12,780 bases of DNA from Candidatus Kaiserbacteria bacterium (GCA_019247335.1 JAFAPB010000052.1:1-12780); one strand, 5' to 3'. Counted from the stretch's first letter, positions 1 through 7,453 are shown. Numbers and translations: made by a program. The notes: generated by a model from the sequence alone, not told the origin.

Positions 1-524
1 AAGGAAATACCGAGGAAAACGCCGATCGCCGCGGAGGAGAGGACATGCAAAAGCGTTGCACCGACGAAGCGCAGGTTGCCGGTCATAACGGTCTGGAGCG
101 CGGTATCGCCGGAGAGCGGCGAGAGGAGAAAGAGCGTATTTTCCGCCGCCGCGAAGCCGAGGGCGACGGTGACCATATAAATGACCGGATCGATCGGCTC
201 GTCGTCTTCGCGGCGGCGGAGGACCGTGAAGCGCGCCGCGAGGAATTTGAATATCTCTTCGATCGCCGACCAAGAGATAAAGACGAGGGTAGTGGCGCCG
301 CCTGAGATAAAAAAAGGCACATTGAGCGGCGAGATATATGAAGCAACGAATTTCTCGACCGGTATCACGATCGCGACCGTGACCATGCCGGCGAGGAAAG
401 CGAGCGCGATCAGGCGCCGCGGCTCGGGATTTTTGCTGTCCTCGCGCCGCCAAAACCAGAGCCACGCGAGCGCCGGCAAAATGCCGCCCGCAGCGGCCGC
501 GAGGATGGATTCGAGCCCTTCCAT
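1..524 (-). CDS. PrsW-family intramembrane metalloprotease, 3' part beyond the left edge
   Basis: A membrane-embedded zinc protease of the PrsW/CPBP type, in which two glutamates and later a His bind the metal inside the membrane. The visible 174 residues contain the family motifs in order: EExxK (E89, E90, K93, in SAIEEIFKF), FxxxE (F124 to E128, in GFAAAEN) and the helix carrying His160 (RFVGATLLH). Hydrophobic helices lie at about 8-24, 38-56, 68-84, 115-135 and 150-173. The frame is open to the window edge, so the C-terminus is missing. The ATG at 524 is chosen because TATAAT (531-536, read on the minus strand) ends 6 bases before it and no better start or SD site is seen. It follows valS by 38 bases in the same direction but seems to have its own promoter. 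The substrate is unknown; in Bacillus PrsW cleaves an anti-sigma factor, and that role cannot be assumed here. Confidence 0.85.
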   Translation of the reverse strand, partial: MEGLESILAAAAGGILPALAWLWFWRREDSKNPEPRRLIALAFLAGMVTVAIVIPVEKFVASYISPLNVPFFISGGATTLVFISWSAIEEIFKFLAARFTVLRRREDDEPIDPVIYMVTVALGFAAAENTLFLLSPLSGDTALQTVMTGNLRFVGATLLHVLSSAAIGVFLGIS

Positions 525-536
525 CAAAAAATTATA
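525..536 (-). promoter_or_regulatory. -10 element of the PrsW gene, leaderless arrangement
   Basis: Read on the minus strand, a consensus TATAAT (531-536) is followed by tttttg and then the ATG at 524. A transcript starting the usual 6-7 bases after the -10 box would begin at or next to the A of the start codon. No convincing -35 box is seen 16-18 bases upstream and there is no SD site. Confidence 0.55.
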
Positions 537-562
537 TCGTACAGGGAAGGCTTACGGTCGCG

Positions 563-2770
563 TTATACAGGCCACTTCGCGACCATCAAAAGATCACTCT
601 CTTTTTCAGGCAGCTCCTGCCAGATCGCCTCGGTGACGAACGGCATGAAGGGGTGGAGGCCTTTCAGTATCCATTGAAGGGTATGGAGGAGGAACTGTTG
701 CCGGCGCGTCTTTTCTTCTTCCGAACCCTCTTTAAATACCTTTTTACTGTCTTCTATTATCTCCGCAGCGAATCGATCCCATACATAGTGATACAGCTTA
801 TCCGCCGCAAGATCGAGACGGAATTCGGTAATGAGCTTGTCCACATCTGCGAAAAGTTGGCGGCGCTCGGTGCGGAGCGCGTCGTCGTGCTCGTTATGTT
901 CATCAAAACCATCTTTCATGCTTACTCCCTGCGTATTCTCAAGGATGAATCGCGTGATGTTCCACAATTTATTTGCGAAATGTTTGTAGCCGCGAACCCG
1001 ATCTTCGGAGAGCTTCACGTCGTTGCCCATCTGCGCGCCGATAATAAGTGAGAGCCGCGCGGCATCGGCGCCGTATTTATCAATCATGGTCAGCGGGTCG
1101 ATGATGTTGCCCAGCGATTTCGACATTTTGCGACCCTGGCCGTCGCGCACGAGACCGTGGAGGTACACATGTCGGAATGGAATCTGTCCCGTCATCGAAA
1201 CACTCATCTCGATCATACGGATCACCCAGAAAAAAAGAATGTCATACCCTGTCTCCAAAACCGATGTCGGATGATACGTCTCAAGGTCGGCGGTCTTCTC
1301 GGGCCACCCGAGCGTTGAAAAAGTCCACAAACCCGAGGAAAACCAGGTGTCGAGCGTGTCGGGATCCTGCTCCCAGCCTTCGCCGGGAGAATTTTTTTGC
1401 ACCTTCACCTCGTCGCCCTTAAACCACGCCGGAATGCGATGACCGAACCACAGCTGTCGCGAGAGACACCAGTCACGTAGGTTATCGACCCAGTGGAAAT
1501 ATATCTTCTCGAATCGCTCCGGCATGATTTGAATTTCTTTTGATTCGATGACCGACCGTAAGATTTTCTTGAGCGTTGTTTTCGAACCGGATGGAATGTT
1601 CTGCAGTTCCGAATGCTCGATCGTGAATTCGCGGTCTACGCCGAGCCACCACTGGCGTTTGATCTGCGGTTCGATCATGCCGCCACCACGACTGTTGGTA
1701 GCGACGTTGTGCGTATACCCTTCATCTACCTTCACGACGAGGCCTTTTGATTGCAGTTTCTCCACGATCGCCGAGCGCGCTTTTTTGATGTGCTGTCCCG
1801 CGAACTCGCCCGCGATCGGAAGAAGTATGCCGCGATCATCGATGACGCGTTCGATGTCGAGTCCGTGCCGTTTCGCGATCTCGAAGTCATTGAGATCGTG
1901 CGCAGGCGTGATCGTCATCGCGCCGGAGCCGAATGACATATCGACGCTCTCGTCTTTGATAACCGTAGCGGTGATGGGGCCGTTGATCCATTCGAGTTCG
2001 ATCTTTTGGCCGTGTGTGAATTTCTTGTAGCGCTCGTCATCTGGATGCATGACGACGTACTTATCGCCGAATTTCGTTTCCGGACGCACGGTGCCGATCA
2101 CGAACGGCCCATACTGGAAATGATAGAACGGATCTTTCTGCTCGACATATTCGATCTCTTCGTCGGAGACGGTCGTCTGCAGTTTGGGATCCCAATTGAC
2201 GATACGGTCGCCGCGATAGATGAGGCCCGCATCGTACATGCGTACGAACGCCTCCATAACGGCCTCGTAGCGTTTTTCGTCCATCGTGTAGGCATAGCGG
2301 CTCCAATCGAGCGAACTGCCCATTTTTTTCGTCTGGTTGATGATCGTCGCTTTGCTCTCGTCGGTGAAAATATCGATGCGGCGCAGAAGTTCCTCGCGCC
2401 CGAGATCATGACGCGTCTTTTTCTCGGCTTTGTATATCTCGCCTTCGACCTTCGATTGCGTCGCGATCGCGGCACTGTCGGTCCCTGGCAGCCAGAGCGC
2501 GCGGAAGCCTTTCATGCGGTGGTAGCGGATCAAAATATCTTCGATCGCGAGCATCGCCGCATGGCCCATGTGGAGCGTCCCGGTCACATTCGGCGGCGGC
2601 AGCACGATGGAAAAAGCCTCCGCATCCTTTGCGGTGAGGCCTTTTTCGATCATGACGTCGGGATTCGCGTATCCGCTTTTCTCCCATAGTGCCAAAATGC
2701 CGGGCTCCCGGTCCGGCGGGTTGTACGGCTTCAAAAAAGCCTCGGGTGCGGCGCTCTTTCGCTCATCCAT
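563..2770 (-). CDS. valS: valyl-tRNA synthetase, short form
   Basis: Class Ia aminoacyl-tRNA synthetase that charges tRNA-Val with valine in the cytoplasm. The 735-residue product shows the HxGH signature as HMGH (67-70, after PPPNVTGTL), the CP1 editing insertion in the middle, the WCLSRQLWFGHRIPAW and DTWFSSGLW blocks, KMSKS (548-552) and a helical anticodon-binding domain ending with HPFMPFVTEAIWQELP. The protein stops shortly after that block. Most bacterial ValRS are about 860-950 residues and carry a C-terminal coiled-coil arm that contacts the tRNA elbow; that arm is absent. The stop codon is clean and the end is at a domain boundary, so this looks like a natural short form rather than a frameshift. 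The start at 2770 is supported by a -10-like TACGAT 6 bases upstream. It lies 24 bases after tsaD on the same strand. Confidence 0.96.
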   Translation of the reverse strand: MDERKSAAPEAFLKPYNPPDREPGILALWEKSGYANPDVMIEKGLTAKDAEAFSIVLPPPNVTGTLHMGHAAMLAIEDILIRYHRMKGFRALWLPGTDSAAIATQSKVEGEIYKAEKKTRHDLGREELLRRIDIFTDESKATIINQTKKMGSSLDWSRYAYTMDEKRYEAVMEAFVRMYDAGLIYRGDRIVNWDPKLQTTVSDEEIEYVEQKDPFYHFQYGPFVIGTVRPETKFGDKYVVMHPDDERYKKFTHGQKIELEWINGPITATVIKDESVDMSFGSGAMTITPAHDLNDFEIAKRHGLDIERVIDDRGILLPIAGEFAGQHIKKARSAIVEKLQSKGLVVKVDEGYTHNVATNSRGGGMIEPQIKRQWWLGVDREFTIEHSELQNIPSGSKTTLKKILRSVIESKEIQIMPERFEKIYFHWVDNLRDWCLSRQLWFGHRIPAWFKGDEVKVQKNSPGEGWEQDPDTLDTWFSSGLWTFSTLGWPEKTADLETYHPTSVLETGYDILFFWVIRMIEMSVSMTGQIPFRHVYLHGLVRDGQGRKMSKSLGNIIDPLTMIDKYGADAARLSLIIGAQMGNDVKLSEDRVRGYKHFANKLWNITRFILENTQGVSMKDGFDEHNEHDDALRTERRQLFADVDKLITEFRLDLAADKLYHYVWDRFAAEIIEDSKKVFKEGSEEEKTRRQQFLLHTLQWILKGLHPFMPFVTEAIWQELPEKESDLLMVAKWPV

Positions 2771-2792
2771 CGGGCTATCGTAGCAGAGCCCG
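2771..2792 (-). promoter_or_regulatory. valS start region: extended -10 inside a small inverted repeat
   Basis: On the minus strand TGCTACGAT, an extended -10 form (TG-n-TACGAT), occupies 2777-2785 and ends 6 bases before the valS ATG, again predicting a leaderless or nearly leaderless message. The same stretch is flanked by a perfect 6-base inverted repeat (2771-2776 and 2787-2792, spacer 10). No SD site is present. The repeat may be chance. Confidence 0.4.
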
Positions 2793-2794
2793 CT

Positions 2795-3961
2795 TCACTT
2801 TTCGAGGCGAAGATTGCCGACCGCTGCGAGGGTCGTCGGATCGGCAAAATCATCCTGGAGCGCGGAAAAATAGCCAGCGAGCGCGATCATGATCGCGTTG
2901 TCAGTCGCGAGCTCGGGCACGGGCGAAAGGAGCCGCGTCCCGGCGGAAGCGTTCATCATGCGTAGCGCGAGGCGCTCGCGGATGTATGCGTTCGCCGAGA
3001 CACCGCCACCAACAACGACCGTGTCGGCGCCATGCGCTTCCGCGGCAGCGATGGTCTTCTCGACGAGGACGTCGGCAACTGTCTCTTCGAACTCGCGCGC
3101 GATGGCGAGCCGCATTTCTTCAGAGAGCGGCGAGCGCTCCTCGACTAATTTACGCACCGCCGTTTTGAGGCCCGAGAACGAAAAATCGTAATCGCCGGAA
3201 TTGCGCATGGGTCGCGTGAATGAGAAATCCGGCGTGATGCTGCGCTCACGTGCCTCGTACGCGAGACGCGCGATCTGCGGGCCGCCCGGATAGGGAAGGC
3301 CGAGAAGCCGCGCGACCTTGTCGAAGGCTTCGCCGACGGCGTCGTCGCGCGTCTCGCCGATGCGCTCGTATTTTCGCCATGCATGCGAGAGGATGAGCTC
3401 CGTGTGTCCGCCGGAAATCAAGAGCGCGAGCACGGGGAATTCGAATTGCTTGAATCCTTGCTCGTCCATCATCGGCAAAACAACGTGTCCCTCCATATGA
3501 TCGACTGCGACAATCGGCACGTCCCACGCTTTCGCAAGCGCTTTCGCAAAATTGATCCCTACCCAGAGCGCGGGCTCGAGCCCGGGGCCGTATGTGACCG
3601 CGATCGCATCGAGGTCCGGTTTTTTATATTTTTGCAGAAAAGCAGCGAGTTGGTCATAGAGCGCGGCTTCGCGGGCCAGGATCTCTTTGAGCGCATCGAG
3701 TGGTATGGAGGACGGTCCTCCGCGCTCGTGCAATTCACCGGCTTCCTTGAGCGCGATCGTGAGGACGGGAACAAGATTATTGATGTGCTCGCGCTTCGCG
3801 AGATTGGGGAAGACGCCCCCGTATTCTGCGTGAAGCGCCGCCTGCGACATGAGCCCTGTGCCGCGGATTTTGTAAGAAAAATCCGCGCCGAAATCGGCCG
3901 TCGCTTCGATAAGCGAAACGGCGGCCTCGTCGCATGATGTTTCGATGCCCAAAATTCTCAT
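2795..3961 (-). CDS. tsaD: tRNA N6-adenosine threonylcarbamoyltransferase
   Basis: Catalytic ASKHA-fold subunit that transfers the threonylcarbamoyl group from TC-AMP to A37 of ANN-decoding tRNAs (t6A). The 388 residues begin with MRILGIETSCDE, carry the metal-binding HMEGH (155-159) and the SGGHTEL nucleotide-binding block (183-189), and have GGGVSAN in the C-terminal half. Relative to the E. coli protein (about 337 residues) there is an extra segment around residues 75-115, rich in charged helix-forming residues, between the KREH block and GPGLEP. From memory this, together with GPGLEPALWVG, is the form found in Parcubacteria-like genomes. A TATTCT -10-like box lies 12 bases before the ATG. 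The AMP-forming partner TsaC is encoded at 5933-6568; tsaB and tsaE are not in the window. Confidence 0.95.
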   Translation of the reverse strand: MRILGIETSCDEAAVSLIEATADFGADFSYKIRGTGLMSQAALHAEYGGVFPNLAKREHINNLVPVLTIALKEAGELHERGGPSSIPLDALKEILAREAALYDQLAAFLQKYKKPDLDAIAVTYGPGLEPALWVGINFAKALAKAWDVPIVAVDHMEGHVVLPMMDEQGFKQFEFPVLALLISGGHTELILSHAWRKYERIGETRDDAVGEAFDKVARLLGLPYPGGPQIARLAYEARERSITPDFSFTRPMRNSGDYDFSFSGLKTAVRKLVEERSPLSEEMRLAIAREFEETVADVLVEKTIAAAEAHGADTVVVGGGVSANAYIRERLALRMMNASAGTRLLSPVPELATDNAIMIALAGYFSALQDDFADPTTLAAVGNLRLEK

Positions 3962-4023
3962 ACGTACGGCCCCAGAATAGCCCGGCGCGGGTTTTTCGGC
4001 TAGAATGTTACTTTCTTCCTCCT
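3962..4023. promoter_or_regulatory. divergent promoter region between tsaD and the ABC transporter
   Basis: This 62-base gap holds one -10-like hexamer for each direction: TATTCT on the minus strand (3974-3979), 12 bases before tsaD, and TAGAAT on the plus strand (4001-4006), 17 bases before the transporter ATG. The transporter start is preceded by a pyrimidine run (ctttcttcctcct), the opposite of an SD site. No clear -35 boxes are seen. The assignment rests on position and hexamer similarity only. Confidence 0.4.
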
Positions 4024-5811
4024 ATGAAGTCCTCGAAGTCGATATGGCGCGATGATCTGCCTTTGAGCAAGAGCCCGCTGCGCTTTTTTCTTTTCTCGTC
4101 GCGGCCGCATTGGAAAGCCGCGGTGCTCGCGACCGCGCTCGCGACGGCTGCCGATGTGGTATCCGCGAGCGTCTCGTACGTATTCAAATTGATCACCAAT
4201 GCGGCCGCGGCGGTAACGCACGGCGCGCCATATACGCCGCTTCTTCTGTGGTGCATCGTGTATATCGCGCTCCTCGGCGGCGCGAAGCTTTTCTGGCGCC
4301 TCGGCGGATTCGCGAGTGCGCGCTGGGCAACGGGCGCCGCGGCGACCGCGCGCTACGGCCTCACCTCATACGTGACACTGCATAGCCGCGCGTATTTCTC
4401 GGATCGCTTCGCGGGCTCCATTATGAACAAGATCCGCCATGCCGCGACCGGTATGCGCGAGATCGTCGACGTATTTTTGTGGGAATTTCTCGAACTGGGC
4501 GTCAATGCGCTCACGAGCTTCGTCATCGCATGGATCGTGAGCCCGCTCGTAGCGGCGATATTCCTCGTCTGGGTCATCGTCATCGTCTCGATCAACGCCT
4601 ATCTCGGTTACAAGCGCGTCCCGCTCGCGGTGCGCGCACATGATATCGAGACCAAGATCAACGGCGCGACGGTCGATCTTTTGACCAACGTGAGCGCAAT
4701 GCAGGAATATGCACGCCGTGAATTCGAGATCGAGCGCCTCAAGGCCGCGACCGACGACAAGCGCATCGCGCACCTGAAGAGCTGGTATTTCGGTGAGTGG
4801 ACGCGCGTCGTCAACAGCATCCTTCTTGTCGTGTTCGGCAGCGCGATGGTCTTCACCGCCGTTGGGCTCGCGAAGACCGGCACGCTCTCTGTCGGCGACA
4901 TCGTACTCGTACTCACGATCATCTTTCGCGTCGAGGGCCTTCTCCAATCGCTCGGATCGAATTTCAACAAGTTCGCGGAGACCTGGGGCGAGATCGAGGA
5001 AAGCCTTGATGAGATCATCGAGCCGCACGAGATCCCCGATAAAACTGATGCGGCATCGCTCGTCGTCGCGCAGGGCGCGCTCGCTTTTGAAGGAGTGACC
5101 TTTTCGTATGGCGCCAATACCGTTTTTGCCGATCTCAACCTCGCGATACCGGCAGGGCAGCGTGTGGGGCTCGTCGGTAGATCCGGTGCGGGCAAATCCA
5201 CGCTGATCCGCCTCATTTTGCGACACCACACGCTGCAAATGGGAACGATAAAAATTGATGGCACTGATATCGCAACGGTGACGCAGGAGAGCCTCCGTCA
5301 GGCGATCTCTGTTGTACCGCAGGAGCCGCTCTTATTCCATCGCACGATCAGCGAGAATATCGCATACGGCAGACCCGATGCGAGCGAGGAGGAAGTGATC
5401 CAGGCAGCGAAGCTCGCGCACGCGCATGAATTCATTTCGCGCCTCCCGCAGGGTTATGCATCGATGGTGGGCGAGCGCGGTGTGAAGCTCTCCGGCGGCG
5501 AGCGCCAACGGATCGCGATCGCGCGCGCCATCCTCAAGAATGCGCCGATCTTGCTGCTTGACGAGGCGACCTCCGCCCTCGACAGCGAGAGCGAGGTCGA
5601 GATCCAGCGAGCGCTGCACGAACTCATGCACGGCAAAACGGTGATCGCGATCGCGCACCGCCTCTCGACGCTTCGTGAGATGGATCGCATCATCGTGATG
5701 GACCAGGGAAGGATCGTCGAAGAGGGGACGCACGAGCAGCTTGTCGCGCGGGGCGGGATCTACAGCGAACTCTGGCAGCACCAAGCCGGTGGCTTTTTGC
5801 AGGATGCGTAA
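4024..5811 (+). CDS. ABC transporter, fused permease and ATPase (exporter half-transporter)
   Basis: A 595-residue type IV (ABCB/MsbA-like) half-transporter that probably works as a homodimer in the cytoplasmic membrane. An N-terminal transmembrane domain (about residues 30-330, six predicted helices) is followed by a complete nucleotide-binding domain: Walker A GRSGAGKST (385-393), Q-loop Q433, signature LSGGE (489-493), Walker B ILLLDE (509-514), D-loop SALD (517-520) and the switch His545 in IAIAHRLS. All catalytic residues are present. The substrate cannot be read from the sequence; lipid, peptide and drug export are all possible. The frame stays open upstream to an ATG at 3934, but that would overlap tsaD on the other strand and lacks family similarity, so the ATG at 4024 is preferred, with TAGAAT 17 bases upstream. 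It ends 4 bases before the convergent tRNA gene. Confidence 0.93.
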   Translation: MKSSKSIWRDDLPLSKSPLRFFLFSSRPHWKAAVLATALATAADVVSASVSYVFKLITNAAAAVTHGAPYTPLLLWCIVYIALLGGAKLFWRLGGFASARWATGAAATARYGLTSYVTLHSRAYFSDRFAGSIMNKIRHAATGMREIVDVFLWEFLELGVNALTSFVIAWIVSPLVAAIFLVWVIVIVSINAYLGYKRVPLAVRAHDIETKINGATVDLLTNVSAMQEYARREFEIERLKAATDDKRIAHLKSWYFGEWTRVVNSILLVVFGSAMVFTAVGLAKTGTLSVGDIVLVLTIIFRVEGLLQSLGSNFNKFAETWGEIEESLDEIIEPHEIPDKTDAASLVVAQGALAFEGVTFSYGANTVFADLNLAIPAGQRVGLVGRSGAGKSTLIRLILRHHTLQMGTIKIDGTDIATVTQESLRQAISVVPQEPLLFHRTISENIAYGRPDASEEEVIQAAKLAHAHEFISRLPQGYASMVGERGVKLSGGERQRIAIARAILKNAPILLLDEATSALDSESEVEIQRALHELMHGKTVIAIAHRLSTLREMDRIIVMDQGRIVEEGTHEQLVARGGIYSELWQHQAGGFLQDA

Positions 5812-5815
5812 TCTG

Positions 5816-5887
5816 TGCGCGCTGAGGGGATCGAACCCCCGGCCCTCGTCACGTCAAGACGATGCTCTACCACTGAGCTAAGCGCGC
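5816..5887 (-). tRNA. tRNA-Val (anticodon GAC)
   Basis: A full cloverleaf reads on the minus strand. The 7-bp acceptor is GCGCGCT/AGCGCGC, the D arm is GCTC-AGTGGTA-GAGC, the anticodon arm is TCGTC-TTGACGT-GACGA, the variable loop is 5 bases, and the T arm is GGGGG-TTCGATC-CCCTC with one G-T pair. The loop places GAC at positions 34-36, which reads GTC (and GTT) valine codons. The discriminator base is A, as expected for Val. CCA is not encoded, so it must be added after transcription. Length is 72 bases. valS is in the same window but not adjacent. Confidence 0.95.
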
Positions 5888-5900
5888 TTAGTCGTCTCGC

Positions 5901-5929
5901 AGAATACCCCGTTTTTTCGTAGTATTCAA
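5901..5929 (-). promoter_or_regulatory. sigma-70-like promoter of tRNA-Val
   Basis: On the minus strand TTGAAT (5924-5929), a 17-base spacer and TATTCT (5901-5906) form a reasonable -35/-10 pair that ends 13 bases before the tRNA 5' end. It overlaps the TAGTAT box (5920-5925) of the divergent tsaC gene, so the two promoters could compete for polymerase. Confidence 0.6.
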
Positions 5930-5932
5930 CCG
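5920..5932 (+). promoter_or_regulatory. -10 element of tsaC, leaderless arrangement
   Basis: TAGTAT (5920-5925) ends 7 bases before the tsaC ATG, with tcaaccg between and no SD site. A transcript starting at the usual distance would begin at the start codon. Confidence 0.45.
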
Positions 5933-6568
5933 ATGGATATACATATTTTTAAGGACAATATTGCGGGCATTGCGTCGAGCGCAGCGATCACTTTTCGCGC
6001 AGGCGGCGTCGTGCTTTTTCCGACCGACACGCTCTACGGGCTCGGGGCCGACGCGTTTTCAAATGGTGCGGTCGATAAGATTTACGCGATCAAGGGTCGT
6101 CGCGAGGATAAGCCGATACACGCGCTCGTCACTGACCTTGATATGGCGTCGCGTTTCGGCGAAATGACGGAAAGGATTCGCACGCTCGCTGAAGCGCTAC
6201 CCAAAGGCAAGGTGACATTTATTGTGCGCAAAAAGGAAGGGCTCGAAATGGGCATCGCACGCGGGATCGATACATTCGGCTTCCGCATTCCCGATAGCGA
6301 ACTGTGCCTTGCGATCGTGCGCGAATTCGGCGCGCCGATCACCGCGACGAGCGCGAATAAAGCGGGAGAGCAGCCGCTGCGAAACATTGCCGATATTCTC
6401 GCGCAGATCGGCGCGCCGGCGAGCGCGATCGATCTCGCGATCGACGGCGGGGAACTCGCGCCCTCGCAGCCTTCAAGCGTTATTGATCTATCCGGCGATC
6501 ATCCTCGGATTCTGCGCGAAGGGGCTGTGCCCGTCGCTTCGATAGGGGCCGCGATTCGCGCTCTATAG
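5933..6568 (+). CDS. tsaC: L-threonylcarbamoyladenylate synthase (Sua5/YciO/YrdC family)
   Basis: Makes threonylcarbamoyl-AMP from threonine, bicarbonate and ATP, the first step of t6A tRNA modification; TsaD (2795-3961) uses the product. The 211-residue protein is a single YrdC domain without the C-terminal Sua5 domain. Visible signatures are FPTDTLYGLG (29-38), the KxR pair in KGRREDKPI (K54, R56), TSAN (139-142), the PSQPSSVID block (177-185) and a final ILREGAVP typical of the family. The start ATG is fixed by the family N-terminus and by the -10-like TAGTAT 7 bases upstream. The last 89 bases overlap the 3' end of the convergent ClpP-like gene. A 7-bp perfect hairpin lies 12 bases after the stop (6581-6600). 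Confidence 0.93.
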   Translation: MDIHIFKDNIAGIASSAAITFRAGGVVLFPTDTLYGLGADAFSNGAVDKIYAIKGRREDKPIHALVTDLDMASRFGEMTERIRTLAEALPKGKVTFIVRKKEGLEMGIARGIDTFGFRIPDSELCLAIVREFGAPITATSANKAGEQPLRNIADILAQIGAPASAIDLAIDGGELAPSQPSSVIDLSGDHPRILREGAVPVASIGAAIRAL

Positions 6569-7136
6569 AGCCGCTTTCGCGGAAGCCAAAGCCGGCTTCC
6601 TGCTGCTGTAAGGGGAGCTTCTCGATGATGTCACTGCAGAGTCCGAACTCGAGCGCTTCGGATGTCTGCATGATCTTGGATTTGCGGAGCATGTTCGCGA
6701 CGACCTCGGTGTCATTGCCGGTCTCGCGCGCGATGATGTAGATCATTTCGTGCAGATTGCGGCGGAATACGGAGAGCGCTTCTTCGTGCGAAGAAAGGGG
6801 AGCGGTCTGCAGCGGCACCGTGTATTGGCCTTCGTGGAAGAAAAAACGGCAGCCGTCGACGGCGAGGCGCTTTTTGCCGCCGAGAAAAATGAGCGCGGCG
6901 GCCGCGTCAACGACGCCAAAGCCGATGGTCTCGACCTCGACGGGAAGCGATTTGAGATACATGTAGAGATTCGTGCCCGTATCAATGTCGCCCCCCGCGG
7001 AGGCGACGAGAAAACGCAGATGCGTCACCGGTTTCGAATACAGCTGCTCGTTGATCCATTGGATCGCGTCCTGCGCCGACCGCTTCTCGACGTCGCCCGT
7101 GAGGGTATACCAGATCTCCATGCCATAAGCATGCAT
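6480..7136 (-). CDS. ClpP-fold protein with degenerate catalytic triad
   Basis: A 218-residue protein of the ClpP/crotonase fold. Recognisable parts are the WYTLTGDV start of the fold, SAGGD (46-50) where active ClpP has SPGG, the helix at 73-88, FFFHEG with His101, and ALEFGLCSDII (161-171), matching the EAVEYGLVDSI end of ClpP. The residue matching the nucleophile Ser is Ala78 (VVDAAAAL, no Ser nearby) and the one matching the catalytic Asp is Ser153, so only the His remains. Hydrolysis by the usual mechanism is unlikely; ClpR-type pseudo-subunits are the closest known parallel. The start is uncertain: a GTG at 7172 would add 12 residues and an ATG at 7121 would remove 5. The ATG at 7136 is preferred because TATTCA (7145-7150) lies 8 bases upstream. 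The last 45 or so residues are polar and outside the ClpP fold, and the final 89 bases lie antisense to tsaC. No clpX or other Clp gene is adjacent. Confidence 0.72.
   Translation of the reverse strand: MHAYGMEIWYTLTGDVEKRSAQDAIQWINEQLYSKPVTHLRFLVASAGGDIDTGTNLYMYLKSLPVEVETIGFGVVDAAAALIFLGGKKRLAVDGCRFFFHEGQYTVPLQTAPLSSHEEALSVFRRNLHEMIYIIARETGNDTEVVANMLRKSKIMQTSEALEFGLCSDIIEKLPLQQQEAGFGFRESGSIERESRPLSKRRAQPLRAESEDDRRIDQ
6571..6600. terminator. hairpin pair downstream of tsaC, possible weak terminator
   Basis: Two adjacent stem-loops follow the tsaC stop. One is CCGC-tttc-GCGG (6571-6582). The other is a perfect 7-bp stem with a 6-base loop (6581-6600); they overlap by two bases. Neither is followed by a T tract on either strand, so factor-independent termination is doubtful. 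They also lie inside the ClpP-like reading frame. Confidence 0.25.
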
Positions 7137-7244
7137 TCTGTTTCTGAATATTGGGTTAAACCGCGCGTTCACCGGTCGCTCACGCCCTCTGCGCTATCGT
7201 GAGTCTTCCTCGCACGGCGGGGCCTTATTCACTAAACAAAAGCT

Positions 7245-7436
7245 ATGGACAATACAAGAACAAATACGACCGCGTGGATCGTGGGAGCGATCATTGTGCT
7301 CCTCGTTATCGCCGGCATCTGGTGGGCGGTCGCGGCTTATAACAACAGTAGTCCGGGACTTCCGAATACCGGCGTCGACAACACGACGAGCGGCGTAACG
7401 ACTTCAGGCACGGGGACCGGCTCGGCGACCTACTAA
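7245..7436 (+). CDS. small single-pass membrane protein with Ser/Thr/Gly-rich tail
   Basis: A 63-residue product with a short polar N-terminus, one strongly hydrophobic helix (about residues 11-32, WIVGAIIVLLVIAGIWWAV) and a low-complexity tail rich in Gly, Thr, Ser and Asn that ends in ATY. The layout suggests a protein anchored near its N-terminus with the tail outside the cell. No lipobox cysteine is present, and there are no catalytic residues or family motif I recognise. The gene is credible because a strong terminator begins 18 bases after the stop and the region has no competing frame on either strand. No SD site is visible before the ATG. It is divergent from the ClpP-like gene; function is unknown. 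Confidence 0.62.
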   Translation: MDNTRTNTTAWIVGAIIVLLVIAGIWWAVAAYNNSSPGLPNTGVDNTTSGVTTSGTGTGSATY

Positions 7437-7453
7437 TCCAATTGAAAAAGGAG

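Noticed and set aside
2006..2689. Long plus-strand open frame of 227 codons opposite valS
   Set aside because: It lies entirely within the well-supported valS gene on the other strand, shows no family motif and reflects GC-rich codon use.
3934..4023. Upstream ATG extending the ABC transporter by 30 residues
   Set aside because: The extension runs back into the tsaD start on the other strand and covers the divergent promoter; the family N-terminus fits the ATG at 4024.
4366..5238. Minus-strand open frame of 290 codons inside the ABC transporter gene
   Set aside because: Its product is a charged Arg/Asp/Glu-rich mix with no fold; the plus strand encodes a complete transporter with all motifs.
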